A stretch of 64,000 nucleotides of DNA from Spirometra erinaceieuropaei (GCA_902702965.1 CACRXP010001011.1:126948-190947), one strand, 5' to 3'. Shown: positions 9,966-23,110, counted from the first letter of the stretch. The notes: generated by a model from the sequence alone, not told the origin. Numbers and translations: made by a program.

Positions 9966-12900
9966 GATGTCGTAAGATTATATGAGTTCTTCTGTGCACT
10001 GCCTTGCTAAATCGAGTGGTGTGGACATATGCTACAAAATATATTTTTCGATGATAAAGTTTGCGTTAGTCATGTAATCATCCTCACATCTAGCAACGTT
10101 TAGAGGTCACTCCAAGTTGTGTGAGACTCGCATTATAAAAAAATGCCACATCCTATTTGGGTAGCCGACGATTTAGCAAGCCAACATCACCAATATTTTT
10201 TTAACATATACTGCATTACTGCAGTAGTATTTAACTTTTTTCTGGCTTTAGTGAATGACTGCACAATTGTTTTGTTTTATCCTAAAACGCAAATACGTAG
10301 CCTCTATTGTGGCATTGGTATCAAGAGTCTTGTTCGCGCAGTGTGTGTAAACCCTCCACACCTGTTGTCTTACACCTAAAAATATTACCTAACAGTTACA
10401 CATATTTGGAGAGCAATATACGTACATTGTAGCATTATGATTTTCGTTGCATGGTTAATTTCCCCAACTTAGAAGCTTATAATTGAAATATTTTTATAAA
10501 GTTTGCGGAGTAAGAGTTTGTTCCAAATGCCGCAGTACTGCCTTACTATCAGTTGTTCGCTCATCTATGGTTAAAACCTAACAGGCGCTTTTGTGTTCAA
10601 AACTTGGACGCTGGAAGTCTCATAGCTTTATCTACCTGTCTATCAGTTGCATACTAATTTCAACTGTTAAAATCTTCTAAACAGTTGTGATATCGCCTTC
10701 CGAGGGATTTGAACGGACACTGGGTTAGTTTATGACTGTCATCCTAAAAGTGTCAGTGACATCTGTTAGGGTCAAAGTCCATGAATCTTGCGAGTTGCCG
10801 AATTAACAAAATTTGAACATGAATAGGCGGCAAGCAAATATGGCCTCAGACAGGTCTTTGACAGGCGGGGTTATTGGACTGCCCATGGTCCTAGACTCCA
10901 GGGTTCCCCTTCGCGGTGTTAAAAGTTATAACTGTCCACTACAGGAAGGCGCTTCTATGCACTTTAAGCTGCCTTAAGACAGGTAGTTCATTCACCTACG
11001 TTCGAAATTTATCGGGCAGGTTTTCATATGAAACAGGAAGCAGTTGGTCAACTAGCGTGACTTATTTTTCTATCCAATGTGTATTTAACTTGGCTTTTGC
11101 AAGTTCTTTGCAGCACAAAGGTCGTTTTCTGAGGCACTTCAACGTACATTGTTATTGGTGATGACTGGTGTCATAAAAATGTCATTGGCAACTATGAGGG
11201 GTGAAACCGGTTAATTACGCACTTCATGCAACAGAACAACTACTATGGTGTATGCAATCGTGTGCCAACCTTTCTCTAATCCTAGTCATTTAAGGGTAAA
11301 CTACTCATTATTCGAGGTGCATTGTCAAAGAGAGGGTGGCCGTATATGTTAAACGGTGTTAGTTTGATTTCTTGAGAACCAGCCGTTGTATTAACGTGTA
11401 GGATCGTGAGTCGCAAACCGTAAACGTTCCGCTCATAGAAAATTACATGTTTCTCTAAACTTTAACAAAAACGCTTTATATGGATCAGTTGAATTTTAAT
11501 GGGTTTTATTATTTTCTGTACTTGATTGTTGGAAAAATTGCGTATTCCGCCTAGACTTTTAAGATGTGCAATATAAGCATCATTTGATGTCGACATCTAC
11601 TTTTATTAGATAATCCTACTATAACGAACATCGATGGTTGCGTATAGCAGTCACTTTACGGTAATTCAAAGGATAAAAATCCATTAGGACAACTGCATAC
11701 GCCATCAAGTTTCAAAAAAAAACAAATTACCGCTGTCGTCTTGGTAAGCAGACTTCACGCTTTTAAGAATAACCATCAAGCCAACATTTCGATGCCAGTG
11801 TTTTATTTTGAGATAACGCTACATAGTTATTCATGATATGACTCCAATTGGGTATTTTGTAAAGCAAAGGTTATTTCGGATTCATGGTCAACACGTCATG
11901 CGACAAAGCTCCTATTGTTTTCTGTAGAAATCATCGCCTAAATAGCTATCCTCCGTCTAATTGAGAGGTAAGTTACGTCTTTGTGGAGGACAAATAGTCA
12001 AATTAAGGGTCCTTTACTCTGCTAAACGGTCTTCACGCAGTTATATAATAACCTGCATTTGCACTATCACGTACGATTTTACGCCGCAAACTGTGAACGT
12101 TGCATGCAAACAAAATACATGTTTAAAAATGTAAACGAAAGCATACCAGTTGATCGTCCGCGAAGTAAAGAAGATGTCCTCTGCCGTTAAATGAGACAGT
12201 GGTTATCACTAAGCGTGTATTTGCTATATAATTTATTGTAATACGTATAAATTTAAAAAAATAAATGTAAGCATGTTTGCCAGACTCGTAGACAGTTAAC
12301 AACCAGCACAGTACGGTAAATTATTGAACCAGCACAGTTTTCACAGGTGGTTAAAAAGGAGCGCGCTTAACGGAGTGAAGTACTCATTGGTCGTTTTGCC
12401 TATAATTAACCGCATATCTTCATGCAGCAGTTTTTTATTATCGGCGATACAGTTCGTAATTTTATTTGCATGTCGGTTCAATAGCACTCAGCCGATCTAA
12501 ACGATTCTGTATGTACACCATAGGCGAGATCAACCTACCGAGACCGACGAGAAGGATTTTTAGAAATACAATAAACAACCAACTGGAGTAGTGACTGTTG
12601 ATATGTCGCCACGTATGCAAACACGGGTCAAAGATATCGCGGGGTAGTACATAGTATTGCAGTCAAGCATCTGGAACCGCACCAACTACATTTACTTGGG
12701 TTTTATTTAATGCCATGCATAAATCTGAGACTCTTATATTAAAAGGTATGTTAGAATTCTTCATGCGCGACAAAACTCCTCCAGCATTAATGTCGCGAGC
12801 TCTGTCACCAAGCAACTGCTAGGGCCTAGCTATTTATTGTTCACATTTTTTGGAAAATGTGCCGCATCCGGGTTGGACAGACGAAAATTTCTGAGGTCAA

Positions 12901-13010
12901 CATCATTGATATTTTTATTATGAGCTGGAGCAATTAAGTGATCTTCAATTATTAAATGATCATCGATGAAAAAGGTCCAATTGTTCTGTTTTATCACATA
13001 ATAATATCGG
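9966..13010. other. Intergenic region with old repeats, no gene recognised
   Basis: No exon could be supported. GTTCAAATCC near 10709-10720 (read on the minus strand) resembles a Pol III B box and may mark an old SINE. About 11380-11490 and 12050-12160 are similar in direct orientation (TCGCAAACCGTAAACGTTCC versus CCGCAAACTGTGAACGTTGC, each followed by ACATGTTT), suggesting an ancient duplication of roughly 670 bp. Confidence 0.35.
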
Positions 13011-13014
13011 CTTG

Positions 13015-14040
13015 GGCGTATGGATCTCGGATAAACTGATCTACTCAAAGTTCCGAGTTAATGTTTAAAGAAATTAAAAAAACGATGATTTGTGTGCGTC
13101 CTAGGCGACTATCAAGAGTATTACGGAGGACAAATGTAGTTTTGGCGGCAGGCAAAGGCGTTTGTTATGAAATCGCTTTATCCACTTTGCCATTCGTCAT
13201 GAACTGATGTCAAATTTGAATGTCTCATATAGTGTGTACCACTTATTTAGGGTAAACGTAGCTTTTGCTAATATAACCCGGTTTTGCTTTATGTAAAATC
13301 ATTATGTCAGCGGCAAAATTTGGCCTTACACACCGGACACTTAGAGGCCTCCTGTCAACCCTTGTTGACTGACCGGTTGACCCTGACAACTGGCATATCT
13401 TATTGTCTGTTGATGCCTGTCTCATTGAAGGGGAATGAACATTAGCCATAGATTATTATCATCACACAGCTCTTAGAAAATTTAAGCTGACTGGCATTTC
13501 CAGTTTTTTTTTGTTCAGCAGAAAATAAAGCAATATCTGTTGACGTCAAAACTCCTAGCGCATCAAGGCAGATTAAAGAGACTGGTAGGAGAGGCCTTAG
13601 TGCTCTGTGGCAGTCTCTAAACGTTCGTGTTCAACTGTGTTACTACATAGAATGAATGCAGACAGACTGCGATTCCACGACTGAGTTTAACAGCATTACA
13701 CGTTCAAGAAAATTGCAGATACAGTTGACTGACTTGCCTTAATGCCCTGCTAATCTGAATCGTCCAGGAATAATATCCAAGACACCGCTACTTTAATTTC
13801 TCCCTCCAAAACATCAATTAACACCTACTCCACCACGATGAAATCGTTGTCTCTCTTATAGGTTTCAGCATAGAATGACGCTTCCTCGAAATGTCGTTTC
13901 CAGTTTGCCTTACGTCAAACGCCTTTTAAATTAAAATTAGTCACGGATCGATTCGAAAGTAAATACGCTAAAATTTTGCATGCTGGTGTGACAAAGGTTG
14001 TCTTGACAGTGGATGCAACTTTAAGAAATTGGTGGCTAAG
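13015..14040 (+). repeat. E repeat, copy E1
   Basis: One of five copies of a dispersed repeat seen in both orientations (here E1; others near 15440-16190, 17870-19150, 45060-46400 and 57150-58480). The diagnostic core is near 13300-13450: TGTCAGCGGCAAAATTTGG, TTGTCAACCCTTGTTGAC and GGGAATGAACATTAGCC. No coding capacity was seen, so it would be a non-autonomous element or an untranslated repeat. Confidence 0.65.
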
Positions 14041-14706
14041 TTTGGTTTATTGTGCTTATATATATGGCGTTTCTTTGAGGCCACTGACTGCTGAGTCCAA
14101 TTCATCAACTTTGTATGCTATACGGCAGTCTGCGCTAAAACTGTATTTTCATTTTAGCCGGCCTCAAATATTAAACGAAATACCGCTGATTACACTTTAA
14201 TTCATTTGCAAATCAAAATGTTCACGTTATGTTACTCGTTAGCAAGTTTTATGACGTCGGACAAAACAGACATTAGAATTTTTGATTTGCCATAGATCTG
14301 GAGAACTAGACCAATGCAACCGGTAGAGATGGCAAAATTCTATGTTTCTTTACAAGTTATATTAAAAATGCATCCAGTTTCGTATTTTGTAGGACAATTA
14401 AAGACAGATTGTGAATCCATGACTGAGTTTTAGATCATCACACTTTGGACATAATTGCCCAGACATTCAGTCGACTTACTCAAATACCGTGTGGATAGGT
14501 GTGTTTTTATCTTAGCAATCGAGTTCGCAAAATTTTCCCATGGATGATATTTAGATACTTCAATCAAAAAACCCCATAGCATAGAAATTTCAAAACGCGC
14601 ATCCCATCTTTCGTGATGAAAACGCCTAATCTTGTGTGGTGGTTGTCAGCGTTGAACGATGCTAACTTTGAATGCCACTTCTGGTTAACTATATACCAAA
14701 TGTAGG

Positions 14707-14940
14707 CTAAATGAATTCCAGGCGTTGATCATATACAACTGAACCTCGCGAAAGTCGCGCACATTCGAATGGCACAGGGCAACTCGACAAGGCATGAAGC
14801 GTGAACCAAAAGGTGGCTGAAACAATGTTAGTGGGCTCAGACATATCGTGATGCCGTGAGACCGTTGACTTGTTCACGAAACGCAGAAAATATGACCTCA
14901 TTTTAGCAGACTATGACTTACATGTATTTGAATTCTGGCC
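14707..14940. other. Conserved block between duplication copies, no gene
   Basis: Together with 47282-47500 this has a conserved minus-strand frame of 64 codons in both copies (a FVNKSTVSRHHDMSE versus LKKSTVSRHHDMSE segment). No domain, start context or splice structure was recognised, so I leave it as a possible relic exon. Confidence 0.25.
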
Positions 14941-15059
14941 AACATGAAGTAGAAAGTAAAGAACCTGGTGATTTTCCAGCATATATTCGAGGATAATACC
15001 TTTTTCACATTATTTTTCCCATTTCGAATATTATGTGGACAAGGAAACCGGCAGCTGAC

Positions 15060-16480
15060 TGCAACTGTAGAATATCCAGTTAACCAACAAGGCGTGTTGA
15101 ATAACAGCATATCCTCGCCCGTCCAATTTGGGTCAGCTGTCTTGGTGGCCTTTACAGCTTATAGAATTCTGCCACAGCATATATCCTGCTCATTAGCACT
15201 AGCGTACGTCTAGTGTATGAAGCTAGAAGAGGGATGAATGGGAGTCTACAGTTATTGATATTCACGGCTGCAAGTAAATCCATTCCACTTATGTATTTGG
15301 GGGCCTTTGGCATTTTCTGCGTTGTTTGCTTTGTATAAAGGGTGAAAATTAAGAAAATGCTATATTTATTGATGTCATATCAGCTAGTTCATCAGTTATG
15401 CGTGCAATTTGATTCTGCAAACGACAGTCTAAAATTTAGTCAGGCATCGTGACGCTTTCATTAATTACTTTGACAATAGATAAAACAGAAGGTGAAACAT
15501 ACAAACACTGGCACTTTGTTAGGCGGCATGTGCTGCTCACTAAAACAAAACATCCGACAAAAGAGCTGTCACGTTTTTTGGACTGACCTGATGTCCTGAC
15601 TGTTGTGTGTCTGCAGATCCTACCCTAGCATTATGTTGAAAAAAAAGTTAGAGACCCAATTCATTCTCAATTAAATAGCAGCTGTTTTCTGCTTATGATG
15701 CCCAAGCCCCTTAAATAAGGCTTGCAGCAACAGACAGCTTGGCACCAAAACGTCACGGTTACCGGGCAGGCACTAAGGAATGACAAGAGCTTCAATAGGG
15801 TCTGGTGTGAAAGGACACATTTTACAGTCATTTTTCGCATAGATCAAAAACATGACATTTATGACCTGCAGTTTAAGTCTTCTTAGTTACACAGAATGAT
15901 TTAAGTAGCATGCATTTGGTTGTCTATCGAAACTCACTTAGCTCATAAAACGCGCATTTTTTAGGCTTTTCAAGATAACGTACAGTTGTTAACTGATCAA
16001 ACGACGTTGCAGCCAAGACTCTTAAGTGTGTTTCCAATAATTGCCGATTATTCAGGCGAGCATAATCCTAGGACATTAGTAATAAAGTCTGAGCACATGT
16101 ACAGCCGGCAATAAGTACAAAAACCTGCTTACCGTGTGTGTATTTTTCAATGAGCTTATACATAAATATATGTTTTTCAAATCATGCACAAAGATAATCT
16201 ATTATGCACTTTAGGTAGGAATCTAATAACAGCATTTCCTCGCACGTCCAATTTAGATTATCTGTTCTGGTTGTCTTATACGGCCTGTGAAATTCTGCCT
16301 CAACTGATATGCCCATCATTGGCATTAGTGCACGTTAAGAATGCGCAGCTAGTGGAAAAATGAATGTGAGCCTATAGTTATTGATAAACACAACTATGTA
16401 TGAAGGGCGAAATTTAAAAAACTGTTAGACTTTAACAAATTAAACATTGCATTCTCCTCCTCTTTCATCATAGGTTGTGC
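15060..16480 (+). repeat. Local tandem duplication around an old E copy
   Basis: About 15060-15390 and 16205-16480 are similar (both hold AATAACAGCAT, TCCTCGC and ACGTCCAATTT(G/A)G, then a GCTTATAGAATTCTGCC or CCTGTGAAATTCTGCC word). Between them sits a decayed E repeat (about 15440-16190, minus orientation, with TCACGGTTACCGGGCAGGCA and GGACACATTTTACAG matching the E2 core). Copy B of the segmental duplication has only one of the two flanking pieces and no E copy here. Confidence 0.55.
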
Positions 16481-16754
16481 GGGTCTAGTTGATTCTGCCT
16501 GTTAAATTACTAGTTAATATGCGGAGTCGTCCTGGACGACCGTAAAACAGACCACATCGACTGATCATCTTGAAAATTAAAGATTTGCGAAAAACACGTT
16601 TCTAAGCTTATACGTTAGGATTTATATAATAATTATTTGAAATATTAATGATTTTGGAATCTAGCCGAATCAGACCAAGATCGCAAAATTGACCGCAATA
16701 TGAATTGGAACGCAGGTTCTTTAATTTGCCGCAGAAGGCTTTTAGATTTTTCAG

Positions 16755-16994
16755 GAAAATGGAGAAGTGGCTAAAGGTATAAATTTACTGTCTGCAGTAA
16801 CCGTGGAAATGTGTAAATCACATGGGCATCCGTCAACTAAGTTCAACAATAAGACAGTGCTTCATACAACGGATATCCTATCTCACGAAGCTTCTACTGA
16901 AGATCTCAAATGCATATTTGATGAGGAAAGATTACTTAAGAAGAGTCGTATCATCCATTTGATGCATTATGCATACACTTACTTCCGTTATTGA
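16755..16994 (+). CDS. Exon-like open frame shared by both duplication copies (copy A)
   Basis: A TTTTTCAG acceptor at 16747-16754 is followed by an open frame beginning E-N-G-E-V-A-K-G-I-N-L-L-S. It stays open for about 65 codons in register with 48507-48701 (E-S-G-E-V-A-K-G-V-N-L-L-S), including FNNKTVLHTT and CIFDEERLLKKSR in both. After the KSR the copies lose similarity. Most base differences between the copies change amino acids, so selection on the protein is not evident. I do not recognise the family. It could be an exon of an unfound gene, a relic exon or chance. Confidence 0.35.
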   Translation, partial: ENGEVAKGINLLSAVTVEMCKSHGHPSTKFNNKTVLHTTDILSHEASTEDLKCIFDEERLLKKSRIIHLMHYAYTYFRY

Positions 16995-17869
16995 TATTAC
17001 GTAGGCAGTTTATACGCATATTGCGGGCTATAACAGACCAGTTGGAAATTGCACTAAACAGCAGAAAATAAACAACGGCGGTTACAATGCTGCAGTTTAT
17101 ATCAATAAAATCGTAATTAGCCTGGCCATACTAATAGCTGGATATTAAAACCGCAGTTAATGATGGAAAAATATAGCAGATACTTTATTTGCAGTCATAT
17201 TAGTTTGCAGATTTACTATAGTATATGAGTGCCCTTCATGCATGTTAATAATATTTGCAGAACAACAGTCATCAACAAGCCCAATTTATGCTGAAATTAC
17301 TATGCTTCGGAGTTTATTGCTGCAGCGAGTTTGTAATAGTCAAATTATTAGGAAGGCAATGGTAAATAAATATAGCTGGGGAAATACGGCGCCCTGTTTG
17401 AGGTCAAACTAAGGTCGCTTTCAATCACTGATGAAATTTGTTTTATTGCGGTAGCTGTAACAAGCATCTATAGTCGACATTTTTTCAATGCTCCCAATAA
17501 TAAACTATTATAGCTATTGACCTGCTCCTGTGTAGATTATAATTTTTGTTGCAACGCAGGTATTTTGCTGTTTAAACATTTTGGTTTTGTTTACGAGCAA
17601 CAGTAAAGAATGACTGATTATAAAAATTGGCATTGTGCTAAATAGAAGGAATCTAACCCACGCAATGCTTGTTTGTTTTCTAAAGTAGACATCAGAGTGC
17701 ACAACAAAAAAACTGTATGTTTTTATGTACTTTAGTAAATGAGACGCTATATGCATACTTATGTGTCTGATAACGGGCGCATATTTAAAAAACAAATGGC
17801 TAGAATTAAATAATTTTGGTTATGGTTTACTTCGTCGCCTGAAGGCAATAAAGCAACATCGCATGTGAT

Positions 17870-19150
17870 AGTCAATGTTCAGCCACATTTCTGTGGACGC
17901 CGCATGCCATATCAGGACATTCTTTGCTATAGGACCGTGCGCGATTTTAGCGTATTTACTTTAGAATTGCTCGCTGACTAATTTAACTGGCGTATGACGT
18001 AGGTAAACCGGAAATGGCATTTCAAGGAAACGTCATTCTATGCTGAAAACTATAAGAGAGAATACGATTTCATCGTGGTAGAACAGGTGTTCATTGCATT
18101 TTTGAAATGATAATTTTCATTGGCGGTGTCTGGAATATTACTCACAAACAATTCAACTTAGCAATGCATTTAGGCAAGTCAATCAAATGTATGTACAAGT
18201 TTCTTTAACGTGTGATGCTCTTAAACCCGGTCATGGAATCGCAGTCTGTATGCAATCATTCTATGTCATAGCTCAGATAAACACGAACTTTCAGAGTCTG
18301 CCACAGAGTAGGAGTTCAGTCAAAGGCCTCTCCTGTCATTCTCTTTAATCTGACCTTTTACGCTAGTAGCTTTATTTTCAGCTGAACAAAAAACTGGAAA
18401 CGCCATTCAGGCTAAATTTTCTGAGAGCTCTCTTTTGATAATAATATTTGGCTAATGTTCATTCCCATTTTATAGGACACATATTAACAGACAATAAGAT
18501 ACTCCACTTGTCAGGGTCACCCGGTCAGGCAACAAGGGTTGACAGGAGCCCTCTAACCGTCTGATGTGTAAGGCCACATTTTGCCGCTGGCATAATGTTT
18601 TCACATCTATTAAGATTGGGTTATGTTAGCAATGACTATAGTTATCCTTAATATATGGTATTTACTAAATGAAACATTATGTCTGTTATGCACAGAAGAC
18701 CGTTCAACACATTAAAAGGAGCATTTGCCAAGCCTCACCAGATGATGGTCTGAGCAGACGGCTGAGTTCAACATGCGTACGAAAGGGTTGTGATGGTTTC
18801 AATTTCAGTTCAGATTTGTCCTAACATTTCTGACAATTCGACCCAACAGTATCTCGAAGGAGTTCGGAAAATCCATATCATATTTAAACTCTAAACGATT
18901 ACAATAGACTTAGGTTAAACTAGAAATAGCATTCAAAGTTGACATCAGTTCATGCCAAATGGCAAAGCGGATAAAGCGTTTGCATAAAAAAACACTTTTT
19001 TTCTGCCTCCGAATTAGCAGGATCTATAGTTGTCTTCCCTAGCACTCTTGATAACCCCCATAACGCACAAACATACTCGTCTTTTAATTTCTTCGGACCT
19101 TATCTACGAACTTTTAGTAGATCAGTTTATTCAAGATCCATACGCACATA
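17870..19150 (-). repeat. E repeat, copy E2, absent from duplication copy B
   Basis: Inverted relative to E1. The core at 18470-18600 is the complement of 13300-13450 (GCTAATGTTCATTCCC, GGTCAGGCAACAAGGGTTGA, CATTTTGCCGCTGGCATAATG). In copy B the sequence passes from the equivalent of 17865 to the equivalent of 19150 with only about 190 unrelated bases, so E2 was either inserted in A or replaced in B. That behaviour suggests a mobile element. Confidence 0.65.
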
Positions 19151-19174
19151 CCGAGATTTTGTGTACAGTGCGTG

Positions 19175-20120
19175 ACCGATCTAAGTAAATGTTGGTCGAA
19201 ATTCTGAAATTCGTTTTCGATTAGGAAAGGTACTTAAGTGGTATTGCAATATTGATTAGCGTGCGGAATAATCCTATAAAATTTCGGTCTTCTTAGGATG
19301 TCGGCTTTGAAAGGCCCTTCATATTGGCCTCCTGCAGAAACTGTACTGGGGAAAAAATGACTACATAAATAGCATGTATTTTAACTAAGGATTGTCGATG
19401 GTCGTATAAATTCAAATATATTTTATGGAAAAAATTCGCAAAAACAAGCTCAAATTTAGTCATTTAGTAAAAAAGAACATTGCCTTTTCATTTTAAGCAC
19501 GAAAAAATTATATATTTAGGGTTTTATAAAGTTTCTTATTGTGAGATTTTAAGACCTTGCGTTGTCCATGTTCGTAATCCACCACTGCTAATGAAATGAA
19601 CAAAACAGGCCGGATCCACTGCGAAATTTTAGGAAATCTATGCGGTCCCTTCTTAAAGGCATAGAGGAATATGTGATCTTCCTTATACAGAAAGCATGTA
19701 CTTTGTAGACAGAAATTGCCAAACATTAATTTAACGCAGATCTGACTTAAAGTTATTCGGGAATTGGAAAACATTTTTAAAACCTAAATATACAATTTCT
19801 TCGAGCACAAAATCTCAAAACACTGTTATTGTCGACCAAAGGTTTATAAGAAAGCATATGCTTGTGCATGCCTTCTAAAAAGTAAATTTGAATTTACAGT
19901 ATCAACAAAAATCAATAGAGAAACAGATGCTAGTTATGTAGTCGTTTTTCACAAATATTTCGTCCAAAAGCCGACATCCTGGTGAATAAGAAATGCTATA
20001 GGCTTATGCTGTGTACCTATTATTATGACAACCCCACTTAAGTAATCCTTCTTAAGCAAAAATGCATTTCAGAATTTCGGCCAACATTTATTCAGATCGG
20101 CCACACTCTAATGTAAATTG
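19175..20120. repeat. Foldback structure with about 350-bp imperfect arms
   Basis: The left arm, about 19175-19540, and right arm, about 19780-20120, are inverted copies. Each includes AATGTTGG(T/C)CGAAATTCTGAAAT, an ACTTAAGTGG word, AGGATGTCGGCTTT and a TATATTTAGG(G)TTTTA(T)AAA word, read outward to inward. The spacer is about 240 bp with no coding content. The same structure recurs at 49960-50955. It looks like a foldback or MITE-type element. Confidence 0.6.
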
Positions 20121-20560
20121 GTAACTTAAATTGAGTATTTACTAACAATACGAATACTTAATAACGGAATTTTATTGAGAATATTGAAAGAACGAGCTAA
20201 ATATAATACTCGCCTTATATCTTTGAAAACGAAAATCACTCCAGCATTTCTGCGCATTGCTGTGAGTGCTCATTGCTACCACGCATGTGCATATAGTTAC
20301 CCAAACAAGGGTTGCTAATTTTCAAAATGGGATTTAGGACATTTTTGTTTGCAAACTAGGCTTTAGCCAAAAACAGCTGTACAAGGGTTGTTGGTGTACA
20401 TATAAAATAGACCACAGCATTACATATTCTGTCCACGGAACATTATACATGTACACTGCGGATGTCTTCGACGGTATGTGATGGACGATAAGCACTGCCA
20501 GAACATTTGAATCAAATGCGATTCGGCATTATCAAGTGAAGCAGAGGAATCAATTTTGCT

Positions 20561-20810
20561 GCATAAAAGGATTATGTAAAACACAGCAAGCACTGACTAA
20601 TCAATTGGTTAAGGCGATTTCAAAAACTGTGCCTGCTGCTTTAAGAAACACGTGAGCGATTGGGTACAGCGACTACAGCTTATTATAATAGCAAGCATAT
20701 CTTAATTGTCAGAAGACCTTGCTGACTGATGAGGAGTGTTGTATTACTTTCAGCCATTTTGGGCTTAACGCAATCACTTTCAGCATGTAGAGAGGCAAGC
20801 GAGATTATTT
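20561..20810 (+). promoter_or_regulatory. Candidate core promoter / 5' region of gene copy A
   Basis: CATAAAAGG at 20562-20570 is TATA-like. The following 200 bp (CACGTGAGCGATTG, then GCTGACTGATGAGGAGTGTTG) is conserved in copy B (51360-51600) and, more weakly, upstream of copy C (61351-61560, TATTTAAAAG). Conservation beyond the exons in front of three family members suggests a promoter or 5' exon. There is no direct evidence of a transcription start. Confidence 0.35.
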
Positions 20811-21858
20811 ATTTCCAAATCGAAGGATACCAGTCCCTACTCTTACAAGTCACACTTCCAACTAATGCTTATTTCGTGAATGATGCTAAATAAGTGCCAG
20901 ATGTGAAAAGTGGGGATAAGTGATGCTTAGTAAATCTTAATTAAGCATTTGTGAAGTGTCATTTAAAGTCTAAATAGAATAATAATAATATTTGGTTTAT
21001 GTGGCTGCCTGGTTTTCTTGCTCCTTTGTTAAACTCTAATCACAACTAATACTTTCGGCATTTCTAGTTGAAGTATAACAAATGACATTAACACGGGAGA
21101 ATATATGTTTATAATATCTGCGTTATGTTGTTTCCTTGCGTACTATTCACTTATCCCGCCCTATTATCAGAAAGAAATATTTTCACTTAAATAAATTATT
21201 TCAAGCGCGAATGTCAGCAAGGGCGTTTTGCGAATGTACGAAAGTTGAAGATAACTTTTTTAAATAGCAAACGTCATGTTGTTGTCCTTCAACCATTTTT
21301 CAGTGCTCAACCACACTTCCAACAGACTTAAACATATTTCACTTTTGAAGCATAAGTTTAGCTAGATGAGTTGATGTGTAACAACGCGCGTAGCGCATAT
21401 GTCTTGTTTTTCGAATGAACACGGTACAGACAGTTGGAAAGATGTCGGAAAAGTACGGCATTTTAGTGGCCTTTGGATTCTAAACGACTGCGTTCTACAA
21501 GGTAGACGTTGGTGGCGGTCGTACATGTCTGCAATGCATTGCAGGATTAAAGGATGACGTGATGCGCAGCAGTGTTTAGGGGATTTGTAGGGGACAGACG
21601 TACTCGGCTACAATTAAGTCTACGTTTGTTTGTTGATTGTCATCTGGTTTACGATAATTAGTCACTCTATAGTCTTTTTCTGTAGAGACCGTTTTAAAAT
21701 GCCCAACAGCTTTGATTTCAGTTTGGCTATATGGATCTGCATTTGAATTATTTTTCACCAAATTGAGACTATTAAAATTGGCTGAGTAATTACACCACGT
21801 AAATGCCGAATGCTAGGATATAAATGGACATAAATTCGCAAAATCTTTTTTTTATAAG

Positions 21859-22431
21859 GTGAGCATGATCAGATACGATTTCCTCTGGCGGAGTTTAATA
21901 CTTCTTAAGAATCATATTAAGTCATTTACATTCATTGATGGCGAGTATCCTCCGTTCATTGAGCTTGGAAGTATTATTCGAGTGACTGGTTGTCGTGTTT
22001 TTCACACTCGGGATTTACTGCGATACGACTGTCGAAATCTACTCTTTCCAGCCTATCTGTACGTGGACAAGGTACGGTAGCATTTTAAAACTCGTCTTAC
22101 TTGTCATTTTGCACTAATGTATTTTGCATAACGTTTCATGAGTTAAATTAAAGTTCATATTTTGTTTGTGTAGATCGATTTATTATATCCGTCCAATGGT
22201 TTCACATTTAAAGTCGGACAGATAACGGTCAGTTTTAACGTCTCTGGATGGACGGATGTGCAAAAGCCGGCAATGGATTGTAACGTTGGCCTCGTATCCG
22301 CAGCAAGCGTTGGTGGTGGCAAAATCTACGACCATCAGTTCGCATTCGCAGGAACATTCAAAGCAAAATTCCATAAATATTTGAAGATTGCACTTAACAA
22401 AATCAACACAAATATTCCGATGGCGTGCTAG
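21859..22431 (+). CDS. Novel secreted-protein family, copy A (two 3' exons)
   Basis: Join 21859-22071 and 22174-22431; the 102-nt intron is GT-AG (donor AAG|GTACGG, acceptor TTTGTGTAG). The first listed exon follows a T-rich acceptor ending ATAAG and is 71 codons in phase 0; the second is 85 codons plus TAG. Visible features: ELG and GC near residues 35-45, RYDCRNLLFP near 55-64, an N-glycosylation sequon in SFNVSGW, conserved cysteines (exon residues 45 and 58, then about residue 36 and the last residue of the terminal exon), and an amphipathic C-terminal stretch (FKAKFHKYLKIALNKIN). The upstream exon with the start and presumably a signal peptide was not found; the first codon here is GTG, not a start. 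I do not recognise the family. Beta-rich sequence ending in an amphipathic helix weakly recalls lipid-binding TULIP proteins (takeout, mite group 7), which is a guess. Two AATAAA signals follow at 22582 and 22721. Confidence 0.75.
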
Positions 22432-22508
22432 AAACAGCCATTAATACCCCAAAACAATAACTCTACAAAATCGCGATGTGATACAAAGTGCCTTTAGGTT
22501 CATTATTC

Positions 22509-22565
22509 GTGTGTGGTAGTTTGTAAAAGTACGTTCATTGGTTTTTGTAACATGTCTCCCCAGGA
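22509..22565 (+). promoter_or_regulatory. Conserved 3'UTR element, copy A
   Basis: Begins GTGTGTGGTAGTTTGTAAAA 78 nt after the stop and ends with AACATGTCTCCCCAGGAA. The same two words at the same spacing from the stop occur after copies B (53516) and D (37282, minus strand), and a looser version after copy C (62728). Copies C and D are diverged from A, so this short block is unusually well kept for untranslated sequence. Confidence 0.5.
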
Positions 22566-23030
22566 ATTGGCACTTGTTTCTAATAAAAGTACTCTTCATT
22601 AATTGCTCATTAAAGCAGATAATTACCTTCCCGACTGGCACGTACGTCATGCCCATTCTATCTTTATTTATCTTCCTCCCATACGATAAATTGGAAGATG
22701 ATGTATGTCATAGTCGAACAAATAAAATGCAAACTTAACGGTATGCATAAAAATAACAGATAGTATTGATATTGCAACTGTTCTGCAACGCTTCCTTTAC
22801 AGACTGTGAAACAAACTAAGGACTGAGGCACAATAGAAGAATTATTATCTATGCATATAAAGCGCCACTTGGTGCTTGAAAATTGTTACTGGTCGCCTTC
22901 CATGAGTGACACAAGTTGCATTAGCATGACCGTCTTGATGCCTAAGGAAAGAAATTAATCAAAACAATGCTAGCTTAAAATTAAGATATTTTCTGCGGAT
23001 ACTAGAATTACCTGCGCGGAACATCTGTAG

Positions 23031-23110
23031 GTCGATTATTCGCACAAGCAAACTGGACCTCCACCGTGAAATTCAAATGTTTTCTTCCCATATCACTTGG
23101 TTTAAAGTAG
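23031..23110 (+). CDS. 80-nt exon-like block downstream of copy A
   Basis: A CTGTAG acceptor is followed by exactly 80 nt ending in TAG. Blocks of the same length with acceptor and stop occur downstream of copies B (54116-54195) and C (63406-63485). Read with one base borrowed from a preceding exon it encodes 25 residues; A and C share L, A-Q, W, S, K and a final K before the stop. Copy B has an early in-frame TAA. It could be an alternative last exon of the family or of a nested gene. On the minus strand an open frame (23008-23244, starting MKYLIFTSSN and ending at a good donor, GCGCAG|GTAATT) overlaps it. Confidence 0.35.

Noticed and set aside
20725..20745. CTGATGAG word in the promoter-like block (also near 51530)
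   Set aside because: It matches the first hammerhead core word, but no stem II followed by GAAA is present and no stem I partner was found.
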